Notes: generated by a model from the sequence alone, not told the origin. Shown: positions 34,484 through 43,351, numbered from the stretch's first letter. The stretch: DNA of 64,000 nucleotides from Variovorax guangxiensis (GCF_003952165.1 NZ_RXFT01000004.1:419123-483122); one strand, 5' to 3'. Translations and numbers: made by a program.

Positions 34484-35749
34484 ATGTCGCGTGATTTCGA
34501 TCCTTCCCTCGATGCCATGGCACTGCGCCGCCGCCGCCTGCTGCAGGGCGCCGCCGCGCTGCCCGTGATGGGCCTCAGCGGCCTGAGCTTCGGTCAGGGC
34601 CAGTTCCCCACGGCCAAGGTCAACACGACGAAGCTCGCCGTGACGGACACCGAGGTCACGGTGGGCCAGCTGCATTCGTCCACCGGCACCATGGCCATCT
34701 CGGAGACCGGCTCCATCCAGGCCGAGCAGCTCGCCATCGACCAGATCAACGCCATGGGCGGCATCCTGGGCCGCAAGATCAAGGTCATCAAGGAAGACGG
34801 CGCCTCCGACTGGCCCACCTTCGCCGAGAAGTCGAAGAAGCTGCTGGTCAACGACAAGGTCGCGGCCGTGTTCGGCTGCTGGACCAGCGCCTCGCGCAAG
34901 GCCGTGCTTCCGGTGTTCGAAAAGGAGAACGGCCTGCTGTACTACCCGACCTTCTACGAAGGCCTGGAGCAGAGCAAGAACGTGATCTACACCGGCCAGG
35001 AAGCCACGCAGCAGATCATCTGGGGCCTGGACTGGGGCGCGAAGGAGAAGAAGGCCAAGACCTTCTTCCTGGTGGGCTCCGACTACATCTGGCCGCGCAC
35101 CTCGATGAAGATCGCGCGCAAGCACATCGAGAACTTCCAGAAGGGCTCGGTCAAGGGCGAGGAGTACTACCCGCTGGGCCACACCAACTTCAACTCGCTG
35201 ATCAACAAGATCAAGGTGGCCAAGCCCGACTGCATTTTCGCGGCCGTGGTGGGCGGCTCGAACGTGGCCTTCTACAAGCAGCTGAAGGCCGCGGGCATCA
35301 CCGGCGACAAGCAGTTCCTGCTGACGCTGGCCGTGACCGAGGACGAGATGACCGGCGTAGGCGGCGAGAACTTCGCGGGCTTCTACTCGTCGATGAAGTA
35401 CTTCCAGACGCTGGACAACGCGAACAACAAGAAGTTCGTGGAAGCCTTCAAGGCCAAGTACGGCAAGGACGCCGTCATCGGCGACGTGACGCAGGCGGGC
35501 TACCTCGGCCCCTGGCTGTGGAAGGCCGCGGTGGAGAAGGCCGGCAGCTTCGATGTGGACAAGGTGGTGGCCGCATCGCCGGGCATCGAGCTGAAGACCG
35601 CGCCCGAGGGCTACGTGAAGCTCGACGCCAACCACCATCTGTGGAGCAAGGCGCGCATCGGGCAGGGGCAGCCGGACGGCACCTTCAAGGTGGTGGCGGA
35701 GTCGGCCGAACTGATCAAGCCGGATCCGTTCCCGAAGGGCTACCAGTAA
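34484..35749 (+). CDS. urtA: Urea/short-chain amide ABC transporter substrate-binding protein
   Basis: A 421-residue periplasmic receptor of the UrtA/FmdD branch of the branched-chain amino acid receptor family. A Tat-like signal (RRRRLLQGAAALP, residues 11-23) precedes VTVGQLHSSTGTMAISETG, the hallmark of urea/amide receptors, and EDGASDWPTFAEKS and GCWTSASRKAVLPV follow. It captures urea or a small amide for the permease encoded downstream. With formamidase in the same operon and no urease genes in view, an amide ligand is at least as likely as urea. The start at 34484 places the signal peptide correctly. Confidence 0.88.
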   Translation: MSRDFDPSLDAMALRRRRLLQGAAALPVMGLSGLSFGQGQFPTAKVNTTKLAVTDTEVTVGQLHSSTGTMAISETGSIQAEQLAIDQINAMGGILGRKIKVIKEDGASDWPTFAEKSKKLLVNDKVAAVFGCWTSASRKAVLPVFEKENGLLYYPTFYEGLEQSKNVIYTGQEATQQIIWGLDWGAKEKKAKTFFLVGSDYIWPRTSMKIARKHIENFQKGSVKGEEYYPLGHTNFNSLINKIKVAKPDCIFAAVVGGSNVAFYKQLKAAGITGDKQFLLTLAVTEDEMTGVGGENFAGFYSSMKYFQTLDNANNKKFVEAFKAKYGKDAVIGDVTQAGYLGPWLWKAAVEKAGSFDVDKVVAASPGIELKTAPEGYVKLDANHHLWSKARIGQGQPDGTFKVVAESAELIKPDPFPKGYQ

Positions 35750-35773
35750 GCAGGCCTCCGGCCCTCATCCCAA

Positions 35774-35797
35774 CCCTCTCCCGCAAGCGGGAGAGGG
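35774..35797. repeat. Intercistronic 11-bp inverted repeat
   Basis: CCCTCTCCCGC, two bases, and the exact complement form a very stable hairpin between urtA and urtB, preceded by CCCTCATCCCAA. It resembles a widespread Burkholderiales intergenic repeat. Being without a T run, it may protect the upstream receptor mRNA or attenuate the permease genes. Confidence 0.75.
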
Positions 35798-35826
35798 GGT
35801 AACTCCAACTTTCCGGACTTCCCGCC

Positions 35827-36741
35827 ATGACTCTGTCGGACATGCTGAACATCGGCCTCATGCAGGGCTTCGCGGGGCTGAGCCTCTTCGCGGTGCTGCT
35901 GCTGATGGGGCTGGGCCTCGCGATCATCTTCGGCCAGATGGGCGTGATCAACATGGCGCATGGCGAGTTCATGACCATCGGCGCCTACTCGATCTACCTG
36001 GCCGCGCGCGTCACCGAGAGCCTGGCGCCCGGGTTCATGCCGTACTACTTCCCGATCGCCATCGGGCTGGCTTTCGTCTTCGCCTTCATCACCGGATGGA
36101 TCGTGGAGTGGGCGTTGATCCGCCACCTCTACAAGCGCCCGCTCGACACGCTGCTCGCCACCTGGGGCGTGAGCCTGGGCCTGCAGCAGATCTTCCGCAC
36201 CTTCATCGGGCCGAAGGAGGTGAGCCCCACGCTGCCCGAGTGGCTCATGGGCTCGTGGACGCCGCACGAAGGCCTGGACATCCCGATCAACGGCCTGTTC
36301 GTGCTGGCGCTCACCGCGCTGGTCACGGGCGGCGTGCTGGTCGCGCTGCACAAGAGCCGCTGGGGCCTGCGGGTGCGCGCCACCGTTGCCAACCGCACCA
36401 TGGCCAATGCCACCGGCATCGACACGAAAAAGACCGACCGCCTCACCTTCGCCATCGGCTGCGGCATTGCCGGCGTGGCGGGCGCGGCCTTCACCACCAT
36501 CGGCTCCACCGGGCCGACCTCGGGCTCGCTCTACATCGTCGACGCCTTCCTGGTCGTCACCTTCGGCGGCGCGGCCAGCCTCTTCGGCACGGTGGTCTCG
36601 GCATTCGGCATCGCGCAGACGCAGTCGGTCTCGGAGTTCTTCATGACCGGGTCGATGGCCAAGGTGCTGACGCTGTCGCTGATCGTCTTCATCCTGATGC
36701 TGCGCCCCCAAGGACTTTTTGCAGTCAAGGTGCGCCGCTGA
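35827..36741 (+). CDS. urtB: Urea/amide ABC transporter permease, LivH-type
   Basis: A 304-residue inner-membrane permease with about eight hydrophobic segments. The conserved motif IFGQMGVINMAHGEFMTIGAY (split by the membrane start, residues about 36-56) and GGAASLFGTVVSA near 258 match LivH/UrtB proteins. It lacks the long N-terminal extension of many UrtB proteins. Together with UrtC it makes the translocation channel. Gene order urtA-B-C-D-E is kept. Confidence 0.88.
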   Translation: MTLSDMLNIGLMQGFAGLSLFAVLLLMGLGLAIIFGQMGVINMAHGEFMTIGAYSIYLAARVTESLAPGFMPYYFPIAIGLAFVFAFITGWIVEWALIRHLYKRPLDTLLATWGVSLGLQQIFRTFIGPKEVSPTLPEWLMGSWTPHEGLDIPINGLFVLALTALVTGGVLVALHKSRWGLRVRATVANRTMANATGIDTKKTDRLTFAIGCGIAGVAGAAFTTIGSTGPTSGSLYIVDAFLVVTFGGAASLFGTVVSAFGIAQTQSVSEFFMTGSMAKVLTLSLIVFILMLRPQGLFAVKVRR

Positions 36742-36769
36742 ATCCGATTCCTTCCTGGAGAACGTTCCG

Positions 36770-37960
36770 ATGAATTTCATCAAGGCCTCGATCCAGCGCT
36801 ACCAGCTGGGCAGCCTCCTGCTGCTGGTGCTGCTGCTCGCGGTGGTGCTGCCGCTGTCGCTCGACATCTTCCGCCTCAACCTCGTGGGCAAGTACCTCAC
36901 CTACGCCTTCGTGGCCGTGGGCCTCGTCATGGTGTGGGGCTACGGCGGCGTGCTGAGCCTGGGGCAGGGGGTGTTCTTCGGCATCGGCGGGTATGCGATG
37001 GCGATGTTCCTCAAGCTCGAGGCTTCCGACCCGGTGTCGACCAAGATCCAGACCACGCCGGGCATTCCGGACTTCATGGACTGGAACCAGATCACCGAGC
37101 TGCCCGCGCTGTGGCTGCCTTTCAAGAGCCTGCCGCTGAGCCTCGCGCTGGTGGTGCTGGCGCCGATGGCGCTGGCCTGGCTCATCAGCTTCGCGATGTT
37201 CAAGCGCCGCGTGGGCGGGGTGTACTTCGCGATCATCACGCAGGCGGTGGCGCTGATCTGCACCGTGCTCATCATCGGCCAGCAGGGTTACACGGGCGGC
37301 GTGAACGGCATGACCGACCTGAAGACCCTGCTGGGCTGGGACACGCGCACCGACAGCGCCAAGTACGTCCTCTACTACGTCTGCGTGGCCCTGCTGGTGG
37401 GCAGCATCCTGCTGTGCCGCTGGATCCAGACCAGCAAGCTGGGCACGCTGCTGCTGGCCATGCGCGACAAGGAAGACCGCGTGCGCTTCTCGGGCTACGA
37501 CGTGTCGAACTTCAAGGTCTTCATCTTCTGCCTGGCGGCGGGGCTCTCGGGCATCGGCGGCGCGATGTTCGCGCTGCAGGTGGGCTTCATGTCGCCGAGC
37601 TTCGTGGGCATCGTGCCGTCCATCGAGATGGTGATCTTCTGCGCGGTCGGCGGCCGCATGAGCCTGGTGGGGGCGGTGTACGGCGCGCTGCTGGTGAATG
37701 CGGGCACGACGCTGTTCTCGGAGAGCTTTCCGGACCTGTGGCTGTTCCTGATGGCGGCGCTCTTCATCGGCGTGACCATGGCCTTCCCGATGGGGCTCGC
37801 GGGCGTGTGGGAAGAAAAGATCCGCCCGTGGTGGAAGTCGCGCCGGCAGGCATTGCGCGACGCGGCCGTCAAGCCGCCGGCACCAACCGTATCGGCAACG
37901 CCCGCAGCACAGCCCGTCGAGCCCGCGCTGCCCGAAGGCATCGGCAGCCAGCGCGCCTGA
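36770..37960 (+). CDS. urtC: Urea/amide ABC transporter permease, LivM-type
   Basis: A 396-residue permease with about ten membrane segments. The LivM/UrtC signature appears as VWGYGGVLSLGQGVFFGIGG (about residues 58-77) and later CAVGGRMSLVGAVYGALLVN. A Pro/Ala-rich cytoplasmic tail of about 40 residues ends the protein. It pairs with UrtB. The start follows the urtB stop by 28 bases after CTGGAG. Confidence 0.9.
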   Translation: MNFIKASIQRYQLGSLLLLVLLLAVVLPLSLDIFRLNLVGKYLTYAFVAVGLVMVWGYGGVLSLGQGVFFGIGGYAMAMFLKLEASDPVSTKIQTTPGIPDFMDWNQITELPALWLPFKSLPLSLALVVLAPMALAWLISFAMFKRRVGGVYFAIITQAVALICTVLIIGQQGYTGGVNGMTDLKTLLGWDTRTDSAKYVLYYVCVALLVGSILLCRWIQTSKLGTLLLAMRDKEDRVRFSGYDVSNFKVFIFCLAAGLSGIGGAMFALQVGFMSPSFVGIVPSIEMVIFCAVGGRMSLVGAVYGALLVNAGTTLFSESFPDLWLFLMAALFIGVTMAFPMGLAGVWEEKIRPWWKSRRQALRDAAVKPPAPTVSATPAAQPVEPALPEGIGSQRA

Positions 37961-37979
37961 ACACACGCGGAGCAACCTC

Positions 37980-38723
37980 ATGAGCAATACCGACTTCGCG
38001 CTCGCCGTGGAAGACCTCACCGTCTCCTTCGACGGTTTCAAGGCCATCGACGACCTGACGCTGTACATCGACCGCAACGAGCTGCGCGTGATCATCGGCC
38101 CCAACGGCGCGGGCAAGACCACGCTGCTCGACCTGATCTGCGGCAAGACGCGCGCCAGCGCCGGCAGCATCAAGTTCAGGAACACCGAACTCACGAAGAT
38201 GGCCGAGCACAAGCGCGTGCGGCTGGGCATCGGACGCAAGTTCCAGACGCCTTCCATCTACGAGAACCTCAGCGTGTTCCAGAACCTGGAGGTGTCGTTT
38301 CCCAAGGGGCGCTCGGTGTTCGGTGCGCTCGCCTTCAAGTGCGACGACGAGGTCAAGGCCAGGGTGCAGGCGGTGGCCGGCGAGATCGGCCTGGCCGACA
38401 GGCTCGACACCGAGGCCGGCCTGCTGAGCCACGGCCAGAAGCAGTGGCTCGAAATCGGCATGCTGCTGATGCAGGAGCCCGAACTGCTGATGCTCGACGA
38501 GCCCATCGCCGGCATGAGCGCGCGCGAACGCGAGCTCACGGCCGAGCTGCTCAAGCGCATCTGCCAGAACCGCGCCGTGATCGTTATCGAGCACGACATG
38601 GCCTTCGTGAAGCAGATCGCGCACAAGGTCACGGTGATGCACCAGGGAAAGATCCTCGCCGAAGGGCCGATGGAGAAGGTGCAGGCCGATCCGAAGGTCA
38701 TCGACGTCTACCTGGGCCACTGA
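37980..38723 (+). CDS. urtD: Urea/amide ABC transporter ATP-binding protein
   Basis: A 247-residue ATPase. Walker A GPNGAGKT (about residues 41-48), signature LLSHGQKQWLEIGMLL (the LSHGQ variant typical of UrtD/LivG), and Walker B LLMLDEPIAG are all present, then the switch His in VIEHDM. It energises the UrtBC channel together with UrtE, the next gene, which starts one base after this stop. Confidence 0.92.
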   Translation: MSNTDFALAVEDLTVSFDGFKAIDDLTLYIDRNELRVIIGPNGAGKTTLLDLICGKTRASAGSIKFRNTELTKMAEHKRVRLGIGRKFQTPSIYENLSVFQNLEVSFPKGRSVFGALAFKCDDEVKARVQAVAGEIGLADRLDTEAGLLSHGQKQWLEIGMLLMQEPELLMLDEPIAGMSARERELTAELLKRICQNRAVIVIEHDMAFVKQIAHKVTVMHQGKILAEGPMEKVQADPKVIDVYLGH

Positions 38724-38724
38724 C

Positions 38725-39426
38725 ATGAGCAACATCAACCTGAAGGTCGAGGACCTGCACGTCGCCTACGGCCAGAGCGAGGCGCTGCACGGCATCTCGT
38801 TCGACGGCCATGCCAACGAGACGGTCGCCATCATGGGCCGCAACGGCATGGGCAAGACCACGCTGTTCAAGAGCCTGATGGGCGTGCTGCCGCTGAGGAG
38901 CGGGCGCATCGAGGTGGCGGGGCAGGACGTGTCGCGCGACGAGAGCTTCCGCCGCGTAGCCAAGGGCATCGCCTACGTGCCGCAGGGGCGGATGATCTTT
39001 CCGACGCTGACGGTGGAGGAGAACATCCAGACCGGCCTGGAGAACTCGAAGACGCGGCGCATCCCGGAAGAAATCTACGCGCTCTTCCCCGTGCTGTGGG
39101 ACATGAAGAGCCGCAAGGGCGGCAACCTCTCGGGCGGCCAGCAGCAGCAGCTCGCCATTGCGCGCGCGCTCGTCACAGACCCCAAGGTGCTGCTGCTGGA
39201 CGAACCCACCGAAGGCATCCAGCCTTCGATCATCAAGGACATCGCGAAGGCGCTCAACGAGATCCGCAAGCTGCGCGGCATCACCATCGTGGTGTCCGAG
39301 CAGGTGCTGAGCTTCGCGATGGACGTGGCCGACCGGCTCTTCGTGATCGAGGGCGGGCGCCTCGTGCACGAGACGGCGCGCGACAAGACCGATGTCGACC
39401 GCATCAAAGCCTACCTCTCTGTTTAA
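38725..39426 (+). CDS. urtE: Urea/amide ABC transporter ATP-binding protein
   Basis: A 233-residue LivF-like ATPase with Walker A GRNGMGKT, signature LSGGQQQQLAIARAL and Walker B VLLLDEPTEGIQP. Gly-Met in Walker A and EGIQPSII are typical of UrtE. It completes the five-gene transporter and is followed by formamidase after 24 bases. Confidence 0.92.
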   Translation: MSNINLKVEDLHVAYGQSEALHGISFDGHANETVAIMGRNGMGKTTLFKSLMGVLPLRSGRIEVAGQDVSRDESFRRVAKGIAYVPQGRMIFPTLTVEENIQTGLENSKTRRIPEEIYALFPVLWDMKSRKGGNLSGGQQQQLAIARALVTDPKVLLLDEPTEGIQPSIIKDIAKALNEIRKLRGITIVVSEQVLSFAMDVADRLFVIEGGRLVHETARDKTDVDRIKAYLSV

Positions 39427-39450
39427 CCACAACCCCAGGAGCCACTGCAA

Positions 39451-40683
39451 ATGACGGACACGCTGATCAAGGTCGACCTGACCAAGCCGCCCACCGAGAA
39501 CGAGATGATCCACAACCGCTGGCATCCGGACATTCCGATGGCCTGCTGGGTCAACCCGGGCGACGACTTCATCCTGGAGACCTTCGACTGGACCGGCGGC
39601 TTCATCAAGAACAACGACAGCGCCGACGACGTGCGCGACATCGACCTGAGCACGGTGCACTACCTCTCGGGCCCCGTGGGCGTGAAGGGTGCCGAGCCCG
39701 GCGACCTGCTGGTGGTCGACCTGCTGGACATCGGCGCCAAGCAGGACAGCCTCTGGGGCTTCAACGGCTTCTTCTCGAAGAAGAATGGCGGCGGCTTCCT
39801 CACCGACCATTTCCCCGAGGCGCAGAAATCGATCTGGGACTTCAAGGGCATGTTCACCAGCTCGCGCCACGTGCCCGGCGTGAACTTCGCGGGCCTCATC
39901 CACCCAGGCCTGATCGGCTGCCTGCCCGACAAGCCCATGCTCGACATGTGGAACGAGCGCGAGAAGGCGCTCATCGCCACCGACCCTGACCGCGTTCCCG
40001 GCCTGGCCAATCCGCCTTTCGCCGGCACGGCCCACATGGGCAAGATGACGGGCGAGGCGAGGGCGAAGGCCGCCGCCGAGGGCGCGCGCACCGTGCCGCC
40101 GCGCGAGCACGGCGGCAATTGCGACATCAAGGACCTGTCGCGCGGCTCCAAGGTGTTCTTCCCGGTGTACGTCGACGGCGCCGGCCTGAGCGTGGGCGAC
40201 CTGCATTTCAGCCAGGGCGACGGCGAGATCACCTTCTGCGGCGCCATCGAGATGGCCGGCTGGGTGCACATGAAGGTCACGCTCATCAAGGGCGGCATGG
40301 CCAAGTACGGCATCAGGAACCCGATCTTCAAGCCCAGCCCCATCACGCCGCAGTACAACGACTACCTCATCTTCGAAGGCATCTCGGTCGACGAGAGCGG
40401 CAAGCAGCACTACCTCGACGTGAACGTGGCCTACCGCCAGGCCTGCCTGAACGCCATCGAGTACCTGAAGAAGTTCGGCTACTCGGGCGCGCAGGCCTAC
40501 TCGATCCTCGGCACCGCGCCGGTGCAGGGGCACATCAGCGGCGTGGTCGACGTGCCCAACTCGTGCGCCACGCTGTGGCTGCCTACCGGCATCTTCGACT
40601 TCGACATCAACCCCAGCGCCGCCGGCCCTGTGAAGTTCATCGACGGCAGCATCGACATGCCGCTGTCGCCGGACCTGCGCTGA
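39451..40683 (+). CDS. fmdA: Formamidase
   Basis: A 410-residue enzyme of the FmdA/AmdA acetamidase-formamidase family, full length. Recognisable blocks are HNRWHPDIP, DWTGGFIKNNDSADDV, GAEPGDLLVVDLLD, HPGLIGCLP, EHGGNCDIKDL and HFSQGDGEITFCGAIEMAG, which contain the conserved metal-associated His, Asp and Glu residues. It hydrolyses formamide (and more slowly other short amides) to the acid and ammonia in the cytoplasm. It lies in the same operon as the transporter, as in the fmd cluster known from Methylophilus. Confidence 0.93.
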   Translation: MTDTLIKVDLTKPPTENEMIHNRWHPDIPMACWVNPGDDFILETFDWTGGFIKNNDSADDVRDIDLSTVHYLSGPVGVKGAEPGDLLVVDLLDIGAKQDSLWGFNGFFSKKNGGGFLTDHFPEAQKSIWDFKGMFTSSRHVPGVNFAGLIHPGLIGCLPDKPMLDMWNEREKALIATDPDRVPGLANPPFAGTAHMGKMTGEARAKAAAEGARTVPPREHGGNCDIKDLSRGSKVFFPVYVDGAGLSVGDLHFSQGDGEITFCGAIEMAGWVHMKVTLIKGGMAKYGIRNPIFKPSPITPQYNDYLIFEGISVDESGKQHYLDVNVAYRQACLNAIEYLKKFGYSGAQAYSILGTAPVQGHISGVVDVPNSCATLWLPTGIFDFDINPSAAGPVKFIDGSIDMPLSPDLR

Positions 40684-40703
40684 ACATTGAAGAAAGACCC
40701 GCC

Positions 40704-41048
40704 ATGCCCACCTACGACTACGCCTGCGGGCATTGCGGCGGCTTCGAGGCGCTGCGGCCCTCAGGCCTGCGCGACGAGCCGGCCGCATGCCCCGACTGCG
40801 GCAGCGCGTCGCCTCGCGTGCTGTCGGCCGCGCCCCGGCTCGCGCTGATGGCCACGGGCACGCGCCGCGCAATGGAAACCAACGAGCGCGCCCGGCATGA
40901 GCCGACGAGTTCGCGCGACTATGCGCGGCTGCGGCATCCCGCGGGGTGCGGCTGCTGCGGCTCTTCGTCGAAGCGCGGCGCAACGATGACCGCGCCCAAC
41001 GGCGCGAAGTCGGCACCGTCGCGAAGGCCCTGGATGATCAGCCACTGA
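40704..41048 (+). CDS. fmdB: FmdB family zinc ribbon protein
   Basis: A 114-residue protein beginning MPTYDYACGHCGGFEALRP, the FmdB putative regulatory domain. A zinc ribbon is formed by C-x2-C (residues 8 and 11) and C-x2-C (PDCG, about 29 and 32). A second Cys group, CGCC, is near residue 82. FmdB proteins accompany formamidase genes and are thought to affect their expression, though mechanism is unproven. It follows fmdA by 20 bases. Confidence 0.88.
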   Translation: MPTYDYACGHCGGFEALRPSGLRDEPAACPDCGSASPRVLSAAPRLALMATGTRRAMETNERARHEPTSSRDYARLRHPAGCGCCGSSSKRGATMTAPNGAKSAPSRRPWMISH

Positions 41049-41200
41049 AGGCGTCGGACCGTATCGTCGGGAGGCTTTTTCAAGGCCCGCATTGTTTCAA
41101 TCCCGTGAACGCCGCGGTTCTTTTTGCACGCGTTTTCCGGGGCGATTCAGGATCAAACTTCTCCTCACCAACCAACCCGTTTGCCCTGAAGGAGATTGAA

Positions 41201-41551
41201 ATGAATGCCTCGAAGATCCTCGCCGCTGCTGCTCTCTCGCTCCTGGCTGCTGCCGGAGCACAAGCAGAAACCTATGACGGCGTGCACGTCGTGAATTCCT
41301 CGGTGACCCGTGCCGAAGTCGCACCGCAAGCCGCTGCCGCCGCCCGCGCCGGCAACGAATACAGCGATGCCTCCGCCGCCGGTGCACAGAGCTTCACCTC
41401 TACCGCCAACCGTGCGACCGTGCAGGCCGAGGCCGTTGCCAAGGCGCACGACCCGCTCGCCAGCCTCGATCGCCGCGCGTTCTATCGCGACGAAGTGCCG
41501 CAAGCCTACAAGAAGCCCAGCGTGTCGTTCACGCGCCAGGCTGGCCTGTAA
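41201..41551 (+). CDS. Small secreted DUF4148-like protein
   Basis: A 116-residue Ala-rich protein with a signal peptide (core AAAALSLLAAAGAQA, cleavage before ETYDG). The mature part contains RATVQAEAVAKAH, a pattern common in short periplasmic proteins of Burkholderiales (DUF4148-like RAQVQAEL). It has a strong ribosome site (AAGGAG) and a terminator directly behind, so it is a single-gene unit. A related protein is encoded at 44835. Function unknown. Confidence 0.78.
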   Translation: MNASKILAAAALSLLAAAGAQAETYDGVHVVNSSVTRAEVAPQAAAAARAGNEYSDASAAGAQSFTSTANRATVQAEAVAKAHDPLASLDRRAFYRDEVPQAYKKPSVSFTRQAGL

Positions 41552-41596
41552 TCAGGCGACATCGGCCGCTGCTGCGGCTGCATGGACAAGGACGAG

Positions 41597-41622
41597 AAGC
41601 GGGCCGATCGGCCCGCTTTTTT
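41597..41622 (+). terminator. Rho-independent terminator
   Basis: AAGCGGGCC and its complement (41597-41605, 41610-41618) around GATC, ending in a six-base T run at 41617-41622. Closes the gene at 41201. Confidence 0.9.
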
Positions 41623-41654
41623 CATGGGCGCATGTTTCGCCTTGGGCTTCTAAA

Positions 41655-41673
41655 ATATACGCAATGAGTATAT
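41655..41673. promoter_or_regulatory. Inverted repeat over the start of the aspartate carbamoyltransferase gene
   Basis: ATATAC-N7-GTATAT in an island of AT-rich DNA. The ten bases ATATACGCAA at 41655 recur exactly at 41891, inside the gene. It is placed where a promoter or a repressor site would be, and overlaps the earliest candidate start codon. Confidence 0.6.
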
Positions 41674-42980
41674 ATTTGCGGCTCATGAACATGCCGCAAC
41701 AGGTGCTCCTCCGCGACGCGATGCGTCAGCTCAACATGACGCGCGACGCTTTCGCCGAGCGCATCGGCAGCCGCAGAAGGGCGCTCGACGCCTGGCTGCT
41801 GCCCGACGAATCCAACGAATTCAGGGCCATGCCCGAGGTCGCGCGGCGCTTCGTCAGCGAAATCCTGGCTTCGGATGGTCGGCGCGGTGAATATACGCAA
41901 AGCGCACATGAAGGCGCGTTGCGCAAGTCGATGGCCGTCGAGGGCTCGCTGCACCTGCTCTCGGTCAGCCAGTTCAACCGCGACGCCATCGACGAGCTCT
42001 TCCATCTGGCCGACGTGATGCAGCCCATCGCGCGCCGCCGCAAGGTGAGCCGCGTGCTCGAAGGGGCCGTGCTGGCCAACCTGTTCTTCGAGGCCAGCAC
42101 GCGCACCCGGGTGAGCTTCGGCGCGGCTTTCTGCCGGCTGGGCGGCTCGGTGTGCGACACCACCGGCTTCACCTTCTCGTCGATGGCCAAGGGCGAGTCG
42201 ATCTACGACACCAGCCGTGTCATCAGCGGGTATGTCGACGCCATCGTGGTGCGGCATCCGGAGCAGGGCTCCGTGGCGGAGTTCGCGCGCGCCACCAACG
42301 TGCCCGTCATCAACGGTGGCGACGGGCCGGGCGAACATCCGAGCCAGGCACTGCTCGACCTGTACACCATCCAGCGCGAGTTCTCGCGGCTGGGCAAGCT
42401 GGTGGACGGTGCGCACATCGCGATGGTCGGTGACCTGAAATACGGGCGCACCGTGCATTCGCTCATCAAGCTGCTGGCGCTGTACAAGGGCCTGAAGTTC
42501 ACGCTGATCTCGCCGCCGTCGCTGGCCATGCCCGCCGGGATCGTCGATGCGGTGAACCGCAACGGCCATGTGGTCGAGATCGCCGCCACCCCGGCGCAGG
42601 GGCTGGCCGGCGCGGACATCATCTACGCCACGCGCATCCAGAAGGAGCGCTTCGCCCACGACGAAGTGCTGGAAGGCTTCGACAACGCCTTCGAGATCAA
42701 CCGCGCGCTCGTCGAATCGGCGTGCAAGCCCGAGGTGGTGGTGATGCACCCGCTGCCGCGCGACAGCCGCCCGGGCTCGCACGATCTCAGCGTCGACCTC
42801 AACAACGACCCCCGCCTGGCCATCTTCCGCCAGACCGACAACGGCATCCCGGTGCGCATGGCCATCTTCGCCACGCTGCTGGGCGTGGACAAGCTCGTGA
42901 GCCGCTCGATGCGCGACACCGCGTGGACGCCGCCCTCGCACATCGGGCCCGACGACAGCACTTTCCACGGGCTCGACTGA
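41664..42980 (+). CDS. pyrB: Aspartate carbamoyltransferase with N-terminal HTH-like domain
   Basis: A protein of up to 438 residues. Residues about 95-410 are a full transcarbamoylase: carbamoyl-phosphate loop STRTR (145-149), HPSQALLDLYTI (from 225), GDLKYGRTVHSL (256-267) and HPLPR (362-366), resembling the enterobacterial catalytic chain. It joins carbamoyl phosphate and aspartate, the first committed step of pyrimidine synthesis. The first 75 residues are extra: VLLRDAMRQLNMTRDAFAER and the next 15 residues look like an XRE-type helix-turn-helix. Starts at 41664, 41685 and 41691 are all possible; the last two avoid the inverted repeat. No pyrC or pyrI lies next to it. Confidence 0.88.
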   Translation: MSIYLRLMNMPQQVLLRDAMRQLNMTRDAFAERIGSRRRALDAWLLPDESNEFRAMPEVARRFVSEILASDGRRGEYTQSAHEGALRKSMAVEGSLHLLSVSQFNRDAIDELFHLADVMQPIARRRKVSRVLEGAVLANLFFEASTRTRVSFGAAFCRLGGSVCDTTGFTFSSMAKGESIYDTSRVISGYVDAIVVRHPEQGSVAEFARATNVPVINGGDGPGEHPSQALLDLYTIQREFSRLGKLVDGAHIAMVGDLKYGRTVHSLIKLLALYKGLKFTLISPPSLAMPAGIVDAVNRNGHVVEIAATPAQGLAGADIIYATRIQKERFAHDEVLEGFDNAFEINRALVESACKPEVVVMHPLPRDSRPGSHDLSVDLNNDPRLAIFRQTDNGIPVRMAIFATLLGVDKLVSRSMRDTAWTPPSHIGPDDSTFHGLD

Positions 42981-43000
42981 CGCCCGCTGCCCCGGGCGCG

Positions 43001-43351
43001 TCAGGTGTGGGCGAGGATGTTGACCAGCTTGCCGAACGGATCGCGCACGTAGAAGCGCCGCACGCCCCATGGCTCGTCGACCGGCCCGTATTCGATGGCG
43101 AAGCCTGCAGCCTTCATGCGATCGAGGGCCGTGTCTACGTCGTCTACCTCGATGGAAAGCTCCGGCACCGGCGTGCCCGAACCACCTTCCGAGGCGAAGC
43201 TCAACTGCACCGTCATGCTGGCCTGCGAGCCGTAGGTCTGGATCCAGCCGTGGTCCATGAGCAGGTCGAGACCGAGCACTTCCTTGTAGAAGACGGCTGC
43301 GCGTGCGGGATCGGTGGTTGCGAAGTTGGCGACCAGTCGCTTGACTTTCAT
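43001..43351 (-). CDS. VOC family protein (glyoxalase/bleomycin resistance type)
   Basis: A 116-residue single-module vicinal-oxygen-chelate protein: AVFYKEVLGLDLL, SIEVDDVDTALDRMKAAGF and a terminal YVRDPFGKLVNIL strand. It lacks a clear first metal-binding His in the N-terminal strand (VANFATTD). It overlaps the next upstream gene (start ATG inside its stop, four bases), forming a small operon with two uncharacterised genes. Confidence 0.85.
   Translation of the reverse strand: MKVKRLVANFATTDPARAAVFYKEVLGLDLLMDHGWIQTYGSQASMTVQLSFASEGGSGTPVPELSIEVDDVDTALDRMKAAGFAIEYGPVDEPWGVRRFYVRDPFGKLVNILAHT

Noticed and set aside
30774..34484. A plus-strand open frame of more than 1200 codons opposite the NCS1-kinase gene
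   Set aside because: Composition is typical of an antisense shadow; all domain motifs are on the minus strand.
34484..39426. Assignment of the ABC transporter to branched-chain amino acids
   Set aside because: The receptor has urea/amide-specific blocks and the operon contains formamidase.
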